64,000 bases of DNA. Origin: Pseudomonas sp. (GTDB taxonomy: Bacteria > Pseudomonadota > Gammaproteobacteria > Pseudomonadales > Pseudomonadaceae). Of this stretch, positions 25,526 to 34,941 are shown one piece after another; positions within the stretch are counted from its first letter, which is position 1, and every line of letters begins with the position of its first letter. The position numbers were made by a program, and so were the translations under genes. The notes under the pieces were generated by a model. The model did not search any database. It worked only from the letters and a program-made list of their open reading frames with translations, and had not been told where the DNA came from. Location of the stretch: positions 62,001 through 126,000 of the forward strand of contig NZ_JAUXMX010000029.1 in NCBI RefSeq assembly GCF_030683065.1. Reading direction: 5' to 3'.

Positions 25526-26017
25526 CTAACGCTTGCTTTTGACGCAGCCAGCTTGGTCGAAGCTGACCTGGCGACTGTTGCCCTGCTGGTCGCGGTAGTG
25601 ATAGCGCGCTTGGCCGTTCTGGCTGCTGATTTTATCCGGTGTGCCGAGGCTGCTTTCCACATCGTTGCGGCTCATGCCACTGCGTATTTGCTGCTTGATC
25701 ATGGCTGTGCGGCGCTCGCTGCCGGTAATCAGGTTGCCGCAGCCATCCTGCGTTTCACCAACTACCACCAGTCTGCTGGTCTTAGCCGATGCTTGGTCGC
25801 GCGTTAATTTGCCTGGCTTGGCCAGTAGCGTAGGGCTGCCGTTGCCCGGTGTGGGGTTGTAGGCATCCTGCATATATTGCGCTTGCTCGGCAGGGCAGCC
25901 TTGCAGGGTGAAGGTGATGTGGCCATTGGCGTCTTCGCAGCGGAACACGGTTGAGGCCAGCAGTGGGGGTGGGCACAACAGGATGGCGCAGATAGTTGCA
26001 TGGTGCAGTACAAGCAT
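25526..26017 (-). CDS. Exported DUF4124-like protein with BamE/SmpA-like tail
   Basis: A 163-residue secreted protein. Signal peptide (HATICAILLCPPPLLAS), then TVFRCEDANGHITFTLQGCP, the two-Cys DUF4124 pattern, a linker, and a tail IRSGMSRNDVESSLGTPDKISSQNGQARYHYRDQQG resembling the SmpA/OmlA fold. A further Cys lies near the end (QAGCVKSKR). No operon partner: it is convergent with the OmpA gene, 42 bases away. Function unknown. Confidence 0.75.
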   Translation of the reverse strand: MLVLHHATICAILLCPPPLLASTVFRCEDANGHITFTLQGCPAEQAQYMQDAYNPTPGNGSPTLLAKPGKLTRDQASAKTSRLVVVGETQDGCGNLITGSERRTAMIKQQIRSGMSRNDVESSLGTPDKISSQNGQARYHYRDQQGNSRQVSFDQAGCVKSKR

Positions 26018-26241
26018 AGTGACGTCCTCCTTGACGCTCGTGTGGCAAGCCTAGTCGATGAGCCTGGCTTTGCCAGTGGTGTCTTGTGCGGCTTCTCCGG
26101 CGTCGCAGCTAAGCAGTGTTAAAAACACTGAAGTTTGAGTTGCAACAGCTTGTTCTAGCCTGCTTTTTTGTAACGTGCAAAGCCATCGGGCGGTGTTATT
26201 ATTTTGCTCGTCAGCCCCGCCGGGGCTTGTGGATTACCACC

Positions 26242-26301
26242 ATGGACTTACCCAGTAGTTACTCTGAATCTCGATTGTGCAATCACGTGTTGACTGATTG
26301 A
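26242..26301 (+). CDS. Short upstream ORF in the mgtE leader (19 codons), putative
   Basis: ATG GAC TTA CCC opens a 19-residue peptide (MDLPSSYSESRLCNHVLTD) that stops 40 bases before the mgtE ATG. It lies between a GC hairpin (26213-26227, AGCCCC with GGGGCT) and the mgtE ribosome-binding site; TATTAT at 26197-26202 could be a -10. Leader peptides control Mg transporter mRNAs in enterobacteria. Here only the layout argues for a role, and no strong ribosome-binding site is visible. It could be chance. Confidence 0.3.
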   Translation: MDLPSSYSESRLCNHVLTD

Positions 26302-26341
26302 CCCTCTTTGGCGTGCGCCGCCGCTGGGGGTGGAGCGCGCC

Positions 26342-27784
26342 ATGACTGAAGTAGAAGCCAAAAAGCCGCAAGAAAGCCTGCAGGATCGCCTTGCCCAGGT
26401 GGTCGAGTTGCTGCATCGGCACAAACTGGTCGAAGACCTGACCCATCGTCAGGAAGGCCCGCATCACGACCGGGTGGAAAACCTGGTGCATCGGCAAAAT
26501 CTGGTCGAACTGCAGCGCAAACTCGATGAGCTGCACTCTGCCGACGTCGCCCACATCCTCGAAGCATTGCCGCTGGACGAGCGACTGACTATCTGGCAGC
26601 TGGTCAAGGCCGAGCGTGACGGCGATATCCTCCTCGAGGTGTCCGATTCGGTTCGAGAAACCTTGCTTGCCGACATGGACGACCATGAAATTCTTGCGGC
26701 GGCCAAGGAGATGGATGCCGACGAGTTGGCGGATCTGGCCTCCGAGCTGCCGCGTGATGTCGTCCATGAGTTGATGGAAACGCTCGATGCGCAGCAACGT
26801 GAGCGAGTGCGTTCGGCGCTGTCCTACGAGGAGGATCAGGTCGGCGCGCTGATGGACTTCGAGATGGTCACCATCCGCGAAGACGTCAGCCTTGAGGTGG
26901 TCTTGCGTTACCTGCGGCGCCTCAAAGAGTTGCCGGGGCATACCGACAAGCTGTTCGTTGTCGATTATGACGGGGTGCTCAAAGGTGTGCTGCCGGTCAA
27001 GCGCTTGCTGGTCAACGATCCGGACAAGCTGGTCCGTGAGGTGATGGCGACCGATCCGGTAAGCTTTCATCCAGACGAGGATGCCTACGATGCCGCCCAG
27101 GCCTTCGAGCGATATGACCTGATCTCAACGCCAGTTGTCGACAAGAACGGCAAGCTGATTGGCCGTCTGACCATCGACGAAATGGTCGATTTGATTCGTG
27201 AAGAAAGCGAAAGCGAAGTGCTGAACATGGCAGGCCTGCGCGAGGAGGAAGACATCTTCGCCTCGGTGTGGAAGTCGCTGCGTAACCGTTGGGCCTGGCT
27301 GGCCCTCAATCTGATCACCGCGTTCATTGCCTCGCGGGTGATAGGCCTGTTTGAGGACTCCATCGAAAAGCTGGTGGCGTTGGCTGCATTGATGCCGATT
27401 GTTGCCGGTATTGGCGGTAACTCGGGTAATCAAACCATCACCATGATCGTGCGCGCCATGGCGCTGGATCAGGTCAGTACGGGTAACACTGCGCGGCTGA
27501 TTCGCAAGGAGCTGACCGTTGCCCTGATCAATGGCCTTGTTTGGGGTGGGGTGATTGGAGTGGTGGCTTATATGCTTTACGACAGCTGGTCGTTGGGTGC
27601 AGTGATGACTGCGGCCATGACGCTCAATCTATTGCTGGCGGCATTGATGGGCGTGCTTATTCCAATGACTCTGGTGCGCATAGGCCGCGATCCTGCGATG
27701 GGGGCCAGCGTGATGATAACTGCAGTGACCGATAGTGGCGGCTTCTTCATCTTCCTGGGGATGGCTTCGTTGTTTCTGTTGTAG
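26342..27784 (+). CDS. mgtE: Magnesium transporter MgtE
   Basis: A 480-residue MgtE channel. In order: cytoplasmic N-domain of helical repeats to about residue 130 (LHSADVAHILEALPLDER, AAAKEMDADELADLASELP), two CBS domains (DKLVREVMATDPVSFHPDEDAYDAAQAFERYDLISTPVVD), connecting helix, and a five-helix membrane part with the pore segment MPIVAGIGGNSGNQ. N and CBS domains sense cytosolic Mg and close the pore. ATG 26342 has GGTGGAG seven bases upstream; the GTG twelve bases earlier lies in that site. Confidence 0.95.
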   Translation: MTEVEAKKPQESLQDRLAQVVELLHRHKLVEDLTHRQEGPHHDRVENLVHRQNLVELQRKLDELHSADVAHILEALPLDERLTIWQLVKAERDGDILLEVSDSVRETLLADMDDHEILAAAKEMDADELADLASELPRDVVHELMETLDAQQRERVRSALSYEEDQVGALMDFEMVTIREDVSLEVVLRYLRRLKELPGHTDKLFVVDYDGVLKGVLPVKRLLVNDPDKLVREVMATDPVSFHPDEDAYDAAQAFERYDLISTPVVDKNGKLIGRLTIDEMVDLIREESESEVLNMAGLREEEDIFASVWKSLRNRWAWLALNLITAFIASRVIGLFEDSIEKLVALAALMPIVAGIGGNSGNQTITMIVRAMALDQVSTGNTARLIRKELTVALINGLVWGGVIGVVAYMLYDSWSLGAVMTAAMTLNLLLAALMGVLIPMTLVRIGRDPAMGASVMITAVTDSGGFFIFLGMASLFLL

Positions 27785-27970
27785 TGAGGGCGTTAAGTTT
27801 GTACGGTCTGGGCTTGGCGCTATTTCGACATAATTTGTCGCCAAGTGCTGTCTGGGGTTTGCTTCAAACGCCCGTTTCAAGCTAAGGTGCGCCAGCTTTG
27901 CCTGGGGCATTCCTCAGGCGCTCCTATCAATAATTAATGCAGCCAAATGCTGCTGCAAAAAGGAGTCAAG

Positions 27971-28222
27971 ATGACCTCCAATCAACTCCTGCTCGAGGGT
28001 GTTGAGCTCATGTTCTTCGGCCTGGGCTTTGTATTTCTCTTCCTGATTATGTTGGTGGGTGCAATCCGCGTGATGTCGCGGTTGATCGAGCTGTTCGCCC
28101 CCCACACGCCAGTACCCGCAGCGGCACAATCGTTCACCAAGTCTGCTATTCAACAGCCGGACGCCGATGTGCTGGCCGCTATTCAATCCGCTATCAATCA
28201 GCACCGCGCTCGCCGCGGTTGA
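27971..28222 (+). CDS. oadG: Oxaloacetate decarboxylase gamma chain
   Basis: An 83-residue small membrane subunit with one N-terminal membrane helix ([27 protein letters not shown]) and a hydrophilic tail, the layout of OadG, which holds the alpha and beta chains together. ATG 27971 has AGGAG six bases upstream. Order G-A-B and spacings of 25 and 10 bases match other sodium-pump oad operons. The sequence itself is weakly conserved; context decides. The 186 bases before it have two short inverted repeats (27815-27845 and about 27900-27920) and no other gene. Confidence 0.85.
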   Translation: MTSNQLLLEGVELMFFGLGFVFLFLIMLVGAIRVMSRLIELFAPHTPVPAAAQSFTKSAIQQPDADVLAAIQSAINQHRARRG

Positions 28223-28247
28223 GTCAGGTTCGCAAGGGAGCACCTGT

Positions 28248-30029
28248 ATGACTGCCGTTAAACAAGCACTCGGAATCACCGATGTGGTTCTGCGCGATGC
28301 TCACCAGTCGATTCTGGCCACTCGAGTGCGCCTCGAAGACATGTTGCCGATCGCGCCGAAGCTCGATCAGGTTGGCTTCTGGTCCGTGGAGTCCTGGGGT
28401 GGTGCTACTTTTGATGCCTGCATCCGTTACCTGGGTGAAGACCCATGGCACCGCATCCGCGAGCTGAAAAAGGCCATGCCCAATACCCGCCAGCAGATGC
28501 TGTTGCGCGGGCAGAACCTGCTTGGCTACCGGCACTATGCTGATGATGTCGTAGAGAAGTTCGTCGAACGTGCGGCCTTTAATGGTGTCGATGTGTTCCG
28601 GGTGTTCGATGCGATGAATGACCCGCGTAACCTGCAGACCGCCCTCAGAGCCGTCAAAGAGCAGGGCAAGCATGCTCAGGGCACGATTTCCTACACCACC
28701 AGCCCGGTGCACACCTTGGAAATGTGGGTTGATCTGGCCAAGCAGATCGAGGACATGGGCGCCGATTCGGTGGCGATCAAGGACATGGCCGGCATTCTCA
28801 ATCCATACATAGCGTTCGAACTGGTGACGCGCCTGAAGGCGACCCTGTCGATCCCTATTCATATGCAGTGCCATGCCACCGCCGGGCTTTCTACCGCTGC
28901 CATCGTCAAGGCGGTGGAGGCCGGTATCGACAATGTCGATACGGCGATTTCCTCGCTGTCGATGACCTACGGCCATTCGCCGACCGAGTCAGTAGTGGCA
29001 ATCTTCCAGGGTTCCGAGCGCGACACGGGCTTGAATCTGCAGCTGCTCGAAGAAATCGCGGCCTACTTCCGTGAAGTTCGTAAGAAGTATGCCAAGTTCG
29101 AAGGCACCCTCAAGGGCGTCGACTCGCGCATCCTGGTTGCCCAGGTGCCAGGCGGCATGCTGACCAACATGGAAAGCCAGCTGAAAGAGCAGGGCGCACA
29201 GGACAAGTTCGATGAAGTGTTGGCCGAGATCCCGCGGGTGCGCGAGGACTTGGGCTTTATCCCGCTGGTGACGCCGACTTCGCAGATTGTTGGCACCCAG
29301 GCGGTGATTAACGTATTGACTGGCGAGCGTTACAAGTCGATCACCAAGGAGACCGCGGGCGTGTTGAAGGGTGAATACGGCGCAGCGCCGGCACCGTTCA
29401 ATAAAGAGCTGCAAGCGCGGGTTCTGGATGGCGCCGAAGCGATCACCTGTCGCCCGGCGGACATGCTCACTGCGGAAATGGACAAGCTGACTGCCGAACT
29501 CAAGGGCATTGCCAAAGAGAAAGGCATCAAGCTGGCCAGCGACGAAATTGATGACGTGCTGACCTATGCACTGTTTCCGCAGATCGGTCTGAAGTTTCTG
29601 GAGAATCGCGGTAACCCGGCAGCCTTCGAGCCGGCACCAACGGGTAATGAGTTGCCTGCGCGTGAAGCCGGCAAACCCGAGGTCTACACCGTTGAAGTCA
29701 ACGGTAAGTCTTTCGTGGTGCAGGTCAATGAGGGTGGCGATATCGACGGCATCAAGCCGCTTGGTGGCGCTGCAGCCGGTGCTGCGGCTGCTACCGCCGC
29801 GTTGCCGGCGGGTGGCGGTGAGTCGCAAAACGCCCCGCTGGCTGGGAATATCTTCAAGGTCTTGGTGCAACCAGGGCAGGAAGTCGAGGATGGTCAATTG
29901 CTGATCATCCTTGAGGCCATGAAGATGGAGACCGAGATTCGCGCGTTCAAAGCGGGTGTTATCGGTGCGGTTAATATCAAGGTCGGCGATGCAGTGGCGG
30001 TGGGCGACAGCCTGCTGACCATCGGCTAA
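28248..30029 (+). CDS. oadA: Oxaloacetate decarboxylase alpha chain (carboxyltransferase plus biotin domain)
   Basis: A 593-residue subunit. The N-terminal carboxyltransferase TIM barrel shows [18 protein letters not shown] (metal site), [26 protein letters not shown], and [13 protein letters not shown]; a conserved carboxylase domain follows; then a flexible Ala-rich linker ([20 protein letters not shown]) and a C-terminal biotinyl domain with EAMKME, Lys559 being the biotin site. It moves the carboxyl group of oxaloacetate to biotin; OadB then decarboxylates it and pumps sodium. ATG 28248 has AGGGAG upstream and matches the family start. Pyruvate carboxylase subunit B is excluded by OadB next door. 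Confidence 0.93.
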   Translation: MTAVKQALGITDVVLRDAHQSILATRVRLEDMLPIAPKLDQVGFWSVESWGGATFDACIRYLGEDPWHRIRELKKAMPNTRQQMLLRGQNLLGYRHYADDVVEKFVERAAFNGVDVFRVFDAMNDPRNLQTALRAVKEQGKHAQGTISYTTSPVHTLEMWVDLAKQIEDMGADSVAIKDMAGILNPYIAFELVTRLKATLSIPIHMQCHATAGLSTAAIVKAVEAGIDNVDTAISSLSMTYGHSPTESVVAIFQGSERDTGLNLQLLEEIAAYFREVRKKYAKFEGTLKGVDSRILVAQVPGGMLTNMESQLKEQGAQDKFDEVLAEIPRVREDLGFIPLVTPTSQIVGTQAVINVLTGERYKSITKETAGVLKGEYGAAPAPFNKELQARVLDGAEAITCRPADMLTAEMDKLTAELKGIAKEKGIKLASDEIDDVLTYALFPQIGLKFLENRGNPAAFEPAPTGNELPAREAGKPEVYTVEVNGKSFVVQVNEGGDIDGIKPLGGAAAGAAAATAALPAGGGESQNAPLAGNIFKVLVQPGQEVEDGQLLIILEAMKMETEIRAFKAGVIGAVNIKVGDAVAVGDSLLTIG

Positions 30030-30039
30030 GGGGCGAATC

Positions 30040-31176
30040 ATGGATAAGCTCCTCAAGCTGTGGCAGAGCACAGGTCTTTATCATGTAGAGCCGGGTCAGA
30101 TTTTCATGATCGCGATCTGCTTGCTACTGATCTATGTGGCGATCAAGAAAGGCTTCGAGCCGCTGCTGTTGATTCCGATTGGTTTTGGCGGCCTGCTGGC
30201 CAACATTCCTGTGGCCAACATGGCCGAGGGATCCGGCTTTCTGCACATGATTTATGAGGTCGGCCTGCCCACCAGCGTGTTCCCGCTGCTGATTTTCCTG
30301 GGTGTCGGGGCAATGACTGACTTCGGACCGATGCTGGCCAATCCCAAGACCCTGTTGTTGGGTGCGGCGGCGCAGTTCGGTATCTTCGGTACCCTGCTCG
30401 GTGCGCTGGCCCTGGCTTCACTGGGTATTCCCGGGCTGGAGTTCACCCTGAAGGAAGCGGCCTCGATCGCCATCATCGGCGGTGCCGATGGTCCAACTTC
30501 TATCTTCGTTACCTCCAAGTTGGCGCCGCATCTGCTTGGGCCAATTGCCGTGGCGGCCTATGCCTATATGGCGCTGGTCCCATTGCTGCAGCCGCCGATC
30601 ATGCGGGCGCTGACCACCAAGGCCGAGCGTGCAATTGTCATGCAGCAGTTGCGTCCGGTTGGGCAGACCGAGAAGATCATCTTCCCGCTGGTACTGTGTT
30701 TGCTGGTGGGGCTTCTGCTACCGGACGCGGCGCCGTTGGTGGGTCTGTTTGCCCTTGGCAATTTGCTGCGTGAAGCAGGTGTAGTTGAGCGTCTGGCCGA
30801 TACATCGCGCAACGCGCTGATCAACATCGTCACTATTTTCCTCGGTCTGGCCGTGGGTTCCAAGTTGTCGGCCGATGCCTTCCTGCAGATCAAGACCCTG
30901 GCGATCCTGCTGTTGGGTATGGTGGCTTTCTGTGCGGGCACAGCGGCTGGGGTGTTGATGGCCAAGTTGATGAATGTGTTCTGTACGCACAAGGTCAACC
31001 CCTTGATCGGGTCCGCCGGGGTTTCGGCGGTGCCAATGGCGGCGCGGGTATCGAACAAAGTCGGCCTGGAGGCTAACCCCCAGAACTTCCTGTTGATGCA
31101 TGCGATGGGCCCCAACGTGGCTGGGGTAATCGGCTCGGCGGTAGCAGCCGGGGTGTTGCTCAACTTTGTCGGCTAA
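30040..31176 (+). CDS. oadB: Oxaloacetate decarboxylase beta chain (sodium pump)
   Basis: A 378-residue multi-spanning membrane subunit that decarboxylates carboxybiotin and exports sodium. Seen: [21 protein letters not shown], the re-entrant segment with the key Asp in [19 protein letters not shown], and the C-terminal [23 protein letters not shown]...[22 protein letters not shown]. Slightly short compared with the 430-residue enteric form but complete in motifs. Ten bases after oadA; terminator follows. Confidence 0.95.
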   Translation: MDKLLKLWQSTGLYHVEPGQIFMIAICLLLIYVAIKKGFEPLLLIPIGFGGLLANIPVANMAEGSGFLHMIYEVGLPTSVFPLLIFLGVGAMTDFGPMLANPKTLLLGAAAQFGIFGTLLGALALASLGIPGLEFTLKEAASIAIIGGADGPTSIFVTSKLAPHLLGPIAVAAYAYMALVPLLQPPIMRALTTKAERAIVMQQLRPVGQTEKIIFPLVLCLLVGLLLPDAAPLVGLFALGNLLREAGVVERLADTSRNALINIVTIFLGLAVGSKLSADAFLQIKTLAILLLGMVAFCAGTAAGVLMAKLMNVFCTHKVNPLIGSAGVSAVPMAARVSNKVGLEANPQNFLLMHAMGPNVAGVIGSAVAAGVLLNFVG

Positions 31177-31202
31177 CGACCAAGGCGTTTAGATGTTGTA
31201 AA

Positions 31203-31231
31203 AAAAGCCGCCTGTTCAGGGCGGCTTTTCT
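31203..31231 (+). terminator. Rho-independent terminator after oadGAB
   Basis: A 10-bp stem AAAAGCCGCC with GGCGGCTTTT around a seven-base loop, 26 bases after the oadB stop; also A-flanked so it may serve the convergent amrZ gene. Confidence 0.92.
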
Positions 31232-31293
31232 TTGGAGGCGAATAATAAATTGCGTGGGTAGTGGGTAGCGAGCTTTGTCGTCGCTACTTACGC

Positions 31294-31614
31294 TTATTCA
31301 GCTGCCATCTCTGCATCGTGGGCAATCAATGCCACCAGGGCATTTTGTTGGCGACGAGACAGTTGGCGGAAGCGCTGCAGCAACTCGCGTTCATGCAAGG
31401 ATAGCTCGGGACTATCCAGGCTAACGTTGACTTCGTCACCCAAGCTGCTCTCTTGAAGCATGCTCTGCTCAAGGCGGGCGATGATTTCCGAGTTCATGCT
31501 GCGATGGTGATTGCGCGCGACATCAGCGATGCGCTCGCGCATGCCATCAGGCAAGCGAACCACGAATTTGTCAGCCGTGCGGCTGGAGTAAATAGCCTGT
31601 TTCATAGGTCGCAT
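31294..31614 (-). CDS. amrZ: Ribbon-helix-helix regulator AmrZ (AlgZ)
   Basis: A 106-residue Arc-family protein, close to P. aeruginosa AmrZ (108 residues): a short arm [22 protein letters not shown] providing the DNA-reading beta strand, the RHH core [26 protein letters not shown], then the tetramerising tail [30 protein letters not shown]. AmrZ controls alginate, motility, c-di-GMP and virulence genes and represses itself. ATG 31614 is chosen by that alignment over an upstream start. Position beside phnC matches what I recall of P. aeruginosa. The 425 bases upstream (31615-32039) hold no gene I support; the amrZ promoter must lie there. Confidence 0.93.
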   Translation of the reverse strand: MRPMKQAIYSSRTADKFVVRLPDGMRERIADVARNHHRSMNSEIIARLEQSMLQESSLGDEVNVSLDSPELSLHERELLQRFRQLSRRQQNALVALIAHDAEMAAE

Positions 31615-32039
31615 ACATTTAACCGGTAAGTTCAGGGAAGCGATGCTGTCAGTGAGCACGTGATTGTCACCGTTTTGACCGTCTTTAGCACTAGCTGTTC
31701 AATCGCAATCATCATTTGCATCAATATTACGCTACGGGATAGGTGATTATTTGACGCCAAACTTGTGGCACATTGTGCTTTGGGTAGAGGCCCATTGCCA
31801 GCACCGGTTGTCAGAAATGCGACCCATTAAACATAAGATAGGCATTTCTGGGTGCGATGCAAAAGTCGCAGCGGGCCTCATTCCTGGTTATCGCAGCCGA
31901 CGGCTGATCACGCTTCGCCCCGAATCACCTAGTTAAACAGTAGCGGATGATCCTGTTATTTGCCCCTTACCTTAGCGTGCGCCAAGAACCCCTGACGCTA
32001 GTAGCCGAGCATCACTCCAGATCAGGAAAAATAAAGCAG

Positions 32040-32083
32040 TAGTCACCTAAGCGTCATGGCCTGTTAACGGGGATGTCACAGAG
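32040..32083 (+). promoter_or_regulatory. Pho box of the phn operon (four 11-bp units)
   Basis: Four consecutive 11-base units carry the PhoB core in phase: TAGTCAC, GCGTCAT, TGTTAAC, ATGTCAC, each followed by four bases. Units 2 and 4 match CTGTCAT at five of seven positions, unit 1 at four; unit 3 is weak. The block ends 69 bases before the phnC ATG, where a PhoB-activated promoter is expected. Confidence 0.6.
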
Positions 32084-32152
32084 TTTGCCTACCTTGGTCT
32101 ACACCAAGCGGCGACCCTGGGTCGTCAACCCGTTAACTGAAGAGGCGAACCC

Positions 32153-32989
32153 ATGAACGCAGCGATCCGCGTTGAGAGCCTGAGCAAAACGTTCGGCACT
32201 AAACAGGCTCTCTATTCTCTGGCGCTGTCCGTGCAGCCCGGTGAAATGGTCGCGCTGATTGGCGCATCCGGTTCCGGTAAATCAACCTTACTGCGCCACC
32301 TCGCCGGCTTGGCCTGCGGTGACCGCACGGCTGGCAGCAACATCGAAGTGCTCGGTCGTCAGGTGCAGGCGCAAGGTCACCTGAATGGCGAGATACGCCA
32401 ACTGCGTGCTGACATTGGCTACATTTTCCAACAGTTCAACCTGGTGACTCGTTTAAGCGTAGTGCAAAACGTCCTGCTTGGCTGCCTTGGGCGAATGCCT
32501 CGCTGGCGCGGCACTCTCGGCCTGTTCAATGCCGAAGAAAAGCAGCGTGCGCTGCAGGCGTTGGCGCGCGTTGGTTTGGCTGACCTGGCGCAGCAGCGTG
32601 CTTCGACCCTGTCTGGCGGTCAGCAGCAGCGTGTGGCGATTGCCCGTGCCCTGTGTCAGCGCGCCAAAGTGATTCTGGCCGATGAGCCAATTGCCTCGCT
32701 GGACCCCGAATCCGCGCGCAAGGTCATGCAGATTCTCGCTGACATCAACCGTGAAGACGGCACCACCGTGGTGGTCACCCTGCATCAGGTGGACTACGCC
32801 ATGCGTTATTGCCAGCGCGCCGTGGCGCTCAAGACCGGGCACATCCATTTCGACGGATCAACCGCAGGTCTCAATCCGGATTTTCTCAACGATCTGTATG
32901 GCGCCGAGTTGGCGGTCGATGTGTTGCCGGCTGACAAGCCGCGTCGGCAGCGCCCGCAACCGGCCTCTATAAGCCTCGCCAAGGCCTGA
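32153..32989 (+). CDS. phnC: Phosphonate ABC transporter ATP-binding protein
   Basis: A 278-residue ATPase of the phosphonate importer. Walker [10 protein letters not shown] at residues 37-45, Q-loop [19 protein letters not shown] typical of PhnC, signature LSGGQQQRV at 153-161, Walker [14 protein letters not shown], and the switch His in [10 protein letters not shown]. First gene of the operon behind the Pho box, with GAAGAGG before the ATG. Confidence 0.95.
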   Translation: MNAAIRVESLSKTFGTKQALYSLALSVQPGEMVALIGASGSGKSTLLRHLAGLACGDRTAGSNIEVLGRQVQAQGHLNGEIRQLRADIGYIFQQFNLVTRLSVVQNVLLGCLGRMPRWRGTLGLFNAEEKQRALQALARVGLADLAQQRASTLSGGQQQRVAIARALCQRAKVILADEPIASLDPESARKVMQILADINREDGTTVVVTLHQVDYAMRYCQRAVALKTGHIHFDGSTAGLNPDFLNDLYGAELAVDVLPADKPRRQRPQPASISLAKA

Positions 32990-33040
32990 GTGATCCCCGC
33001 GTCTCATTAATTCAGCCCACCCGCAACAGGAGTGCTCCGC

Positions 33041-34045
33041 ATGTTCAAACGTATCAGTCGTGTTCTCGCCGCGTCCGCCCTGGTCACCGGCTCCCTCTTG
33101 GGTGCTGCTCAGGCCTCTGAGCCAGAACTCAATTTCGGCATTATCTCTACCGAGGCTTCGCAAAACCTCAAGACCATGTGGGACCCCTTTCTGGCCGATA
33201 TGAGCCAGCAGACCGGCTTCAAGATCAATGCCTTCTTTGCTCCTGATTACGCTGGGATCATCCAAGGCATGCGTTTCGACAAAGTCGATATTGCCTGGTA
33301 CGGCAACAAGTCGGCGATGGAAGCGGTAGACCGTGCCGGTGGTGAAGTATTCGCCCAAACCGTCGCAGCAGATGGTTCGCAGGGCTATTACAGCTTGATG
33401 GTGGCGCACAAAGACAGCCCGATCACGTCGATCGAAGACATGCTGAAAAACGCCAAGACCCTGACCTTCGCCAACGGCGACCCGAACTCCACCTCTGGCT
33501 ATCTGGTACCCGGCTACTACGTGTTCGCCCAGAACAATGCCGACGCCAACAAGATATTCAAGCGCGCGCTCAATGGCAGCCATGAAGTCAACGCGCTGTC
33601 GGTGGCCAACAAGCAGGTCGATATCGGCACCTTCAACAGCGAAGGCATGCAGCGTCTGGAAGTGACTGCGCCACAGAAGGCTGCTCAGCTGAAAGTGATC
33701 TGGACCTCGCCGCTGATCCCGTCTGACCCAATGGTCTGGCGCAAGAACCTGGATGAGGCCAGCAAGAACAAGCTGCGCGAATTCTTTATGACCTATGGCG
33801 ATCAGCCGGCTGAGCTGAAAGTCCTGGAAGGTCTGCAGTGGGCCAAGTTCAAGGCTTCCGATGACGACCAGCTGCTGCCGATTCGCCAGCTGGAGCTGTT
33901 CAAGCAGCGCACTGAAGTGGCCAACAACGACAAGCTAAAGGCCGACGACAAAACCGCCAAGCTCAAAGAGCTGGATGCCGAGTTGGCCAAGCTGGAAAAG
34001 CGCATGGCTGAAATCGCCAAGCAAAGCCCTGTCAGCGCTGGTTAA
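33041..34045 (+). CDS. phnD: Phosphonate ABC transporter periplasmic binding protein
   Basis: A 334-residue exported protein. Signal peptide (VLAASALVTGSLLGAAQASE), then FGIISTEASQNL, FAPDYAGIIQGMRFDKVDIAWYGNKSAMEAVDR, and the phosphonate-binding NGDPNSTSGYLVPGYYVF. The C-terminus is a charged helix (LKELDAELAKLEKRMAEIAK) as in other PhnD, which helps dimerise. ATG 33041 has CAGGAG upstream; a start nine bases earlier is rejected. Confidence 0.95.
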   Translation: MFKRISRVLAASALVTGSLLGAAQASEPELNFGIISTEASQNLKTMWDPFLADMSQQTGFKINAFFAPDYAGIIQGMRFDKVDIAWYGNKSAMEAVDRAGGEVFAQTVAADGSQGYYSLMVAHKDSPITSIEDMLKNAKTLTFANGDPNSTSGYLVPGYYVFAQNNADANKIFKRALNGSHEVNALSVANKQVDIGTFNSEGMQRLEVTAPQKAAQLKVIWTSPLIPSDPMVWRKNLDEASKNKLREFFMTYGDQPAELKVLEGLQWAKFKASDDDQLLPIRQLELFKQRTEVANNDKLKADDKTAKLKELDAELAKLEKRMAEIAKQSPVSAG

Positions 34046-34055
34046 TCGCAGTTCT

Positions 34056-34085
34056 CGACCCGCCGCTTACGGCGGGTCGTTTTCT
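34056..34085 (+). terminator. Terminator-like hairpin between phnD and phnE
   Basis: Nine-bp stem CGACCCGCC with GGCGGGTCG, six-base loop, then TTTTCTTCT. It is as strong as the operon-end terminators in this window yet stands inside the operon, so it probably lets abundant binding protein be made over the downstream genes. Confidence 0.85.
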
Positions 34086-34111
34086 TCTGCCGCATGATTC
34101 GAGACGTTGTT

Positions 34112-34906
34112 ATGACCACTTTGACCACCGCACCCACGCCCGACCTGACTGCCAAGCGTTCCTGGTCGCAGTTGATTGGCTGGGGGCTGTTTTTCGTTGT
34201 GTTGGCTTGGTCCTGGCAGGGCGCGGAGATGAATCCGCTGGCCCTGATCCGCGACTCCAGCAACATGGCGACCTTTGCCGCGGACTTCTTTCCGCCCGAT
34301 TTCAGTAACTGGGAGCTGTACCTCAAGGAAATGATCGTCACCGTGCAGATCGCCCTGTGGGGCACGGTGCTGGCGATTGTCTGCGCGATCCCGCTGGGAA
34401 TTCTCTGCTCAGAAAACATCGTGCCGTGGTGGGTCTATCAACCCATTCGCCGTGTGATGGATGCCTGCCGTTCGATCAACGAAATGGTCTTCGCCATGCT
34501 CTTTGTGGTGGCGGTTGGCCTGGGGCCATTCGCTGGGGTGCTGGCGCTGTTTATCGGCACCACCGGGGTGCTGGCCAAACTCTTCGCCGAGGCGGTCGAG
34601 GCCATTGATCCGGGCCCGGTTGAAGGTGTGCGCGCCACTGGCGCAAGCGCGCTGCAGGAAGTCATCTACGGGGTGATTCCGCAGGTGCTGCCGCTGTGGA
34701 TTTCCTACTCGCTGTACCGCTTCGAGTCCAACGTGCGCTCGGCCACCGTGGTCGGCATGGTCGGTGCCGGCGGGATCGGGGTGATTCTCTGGGAAGCGAT
34801 TCGCGGCTTCCAGTTCGCTCAAACCTGCGCCTTGCTGATCGTGATCATTCTGGTGGTCAGCTTCCTGGACATCATTTCGCAGCGCCTGCGCAAACAATTT
34901 ATCTGA
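34112..34906 (+). CDS. phnE: Phosphonate ABC transporter permease
   Basis: A 264-residue inner-membrane permease with about six membrane segments: [61 protein letters not shown] and [17 protein letters not shown] among them. The ATPase-contact EAA loop is [35 protein letters not shown] 34112 is preferred to 34094 by family length, although neither has a strong ribosome-binding site. Confidence 0.93.
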   Translation: MTTLTTAPTPDLTAKRSWSQLIGWGLFFVVLAWSWQGAEMNPLALIRDSSNMATFAADFFPPDFSNWELYLKEMIVTVQIALWGTVLAIVCAIPLGILCSENIVPWWVYQPIRRVMDACRSINEMVFAMLFVVAVGLGPFAGVLALFIGTTGVLAKLFAEAVEAIDPGPVEGVRATGASALQEVIYGVIPQVLPLWISYSLYRFESNVRSATVVGMVGAGGIGVILWEAIRGFQFAQTCALLIVIILVVSFLDIISQRLRKQFI

Positions 34907-34912
34907 CGGAGC

Positions 34913-34936
34913 CGGGTGCCTACGGGCGCCCGTTTT
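34913..34936 (+). terminator. Terminator-like hairpin between phnE and phnF
   Basis: Stem CGGGTGCC with GGCGCCCG (one G-U pair), loop TACG, followed by TTTT, filling the 35-base gap before phnF. With the phnD-phnE hairpin it separates transport from C-P lyase genes. Confidence 0.65.
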
Positions 34937-34941
34937 AAAGC

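Noticed and set aside
26161..26341. M-box type Mg riboswitch before mgtE
   Set aside because: The leader is short and lacks the conserved multi-helix core; only a simple hairpin and the small ORF can be seen.
31751..31936. 61-codon ORF in the amrZ-phnC gap
   Set aside because: No ribosome-binding site, no motif, and composition like non-coding sequence; probably chance.
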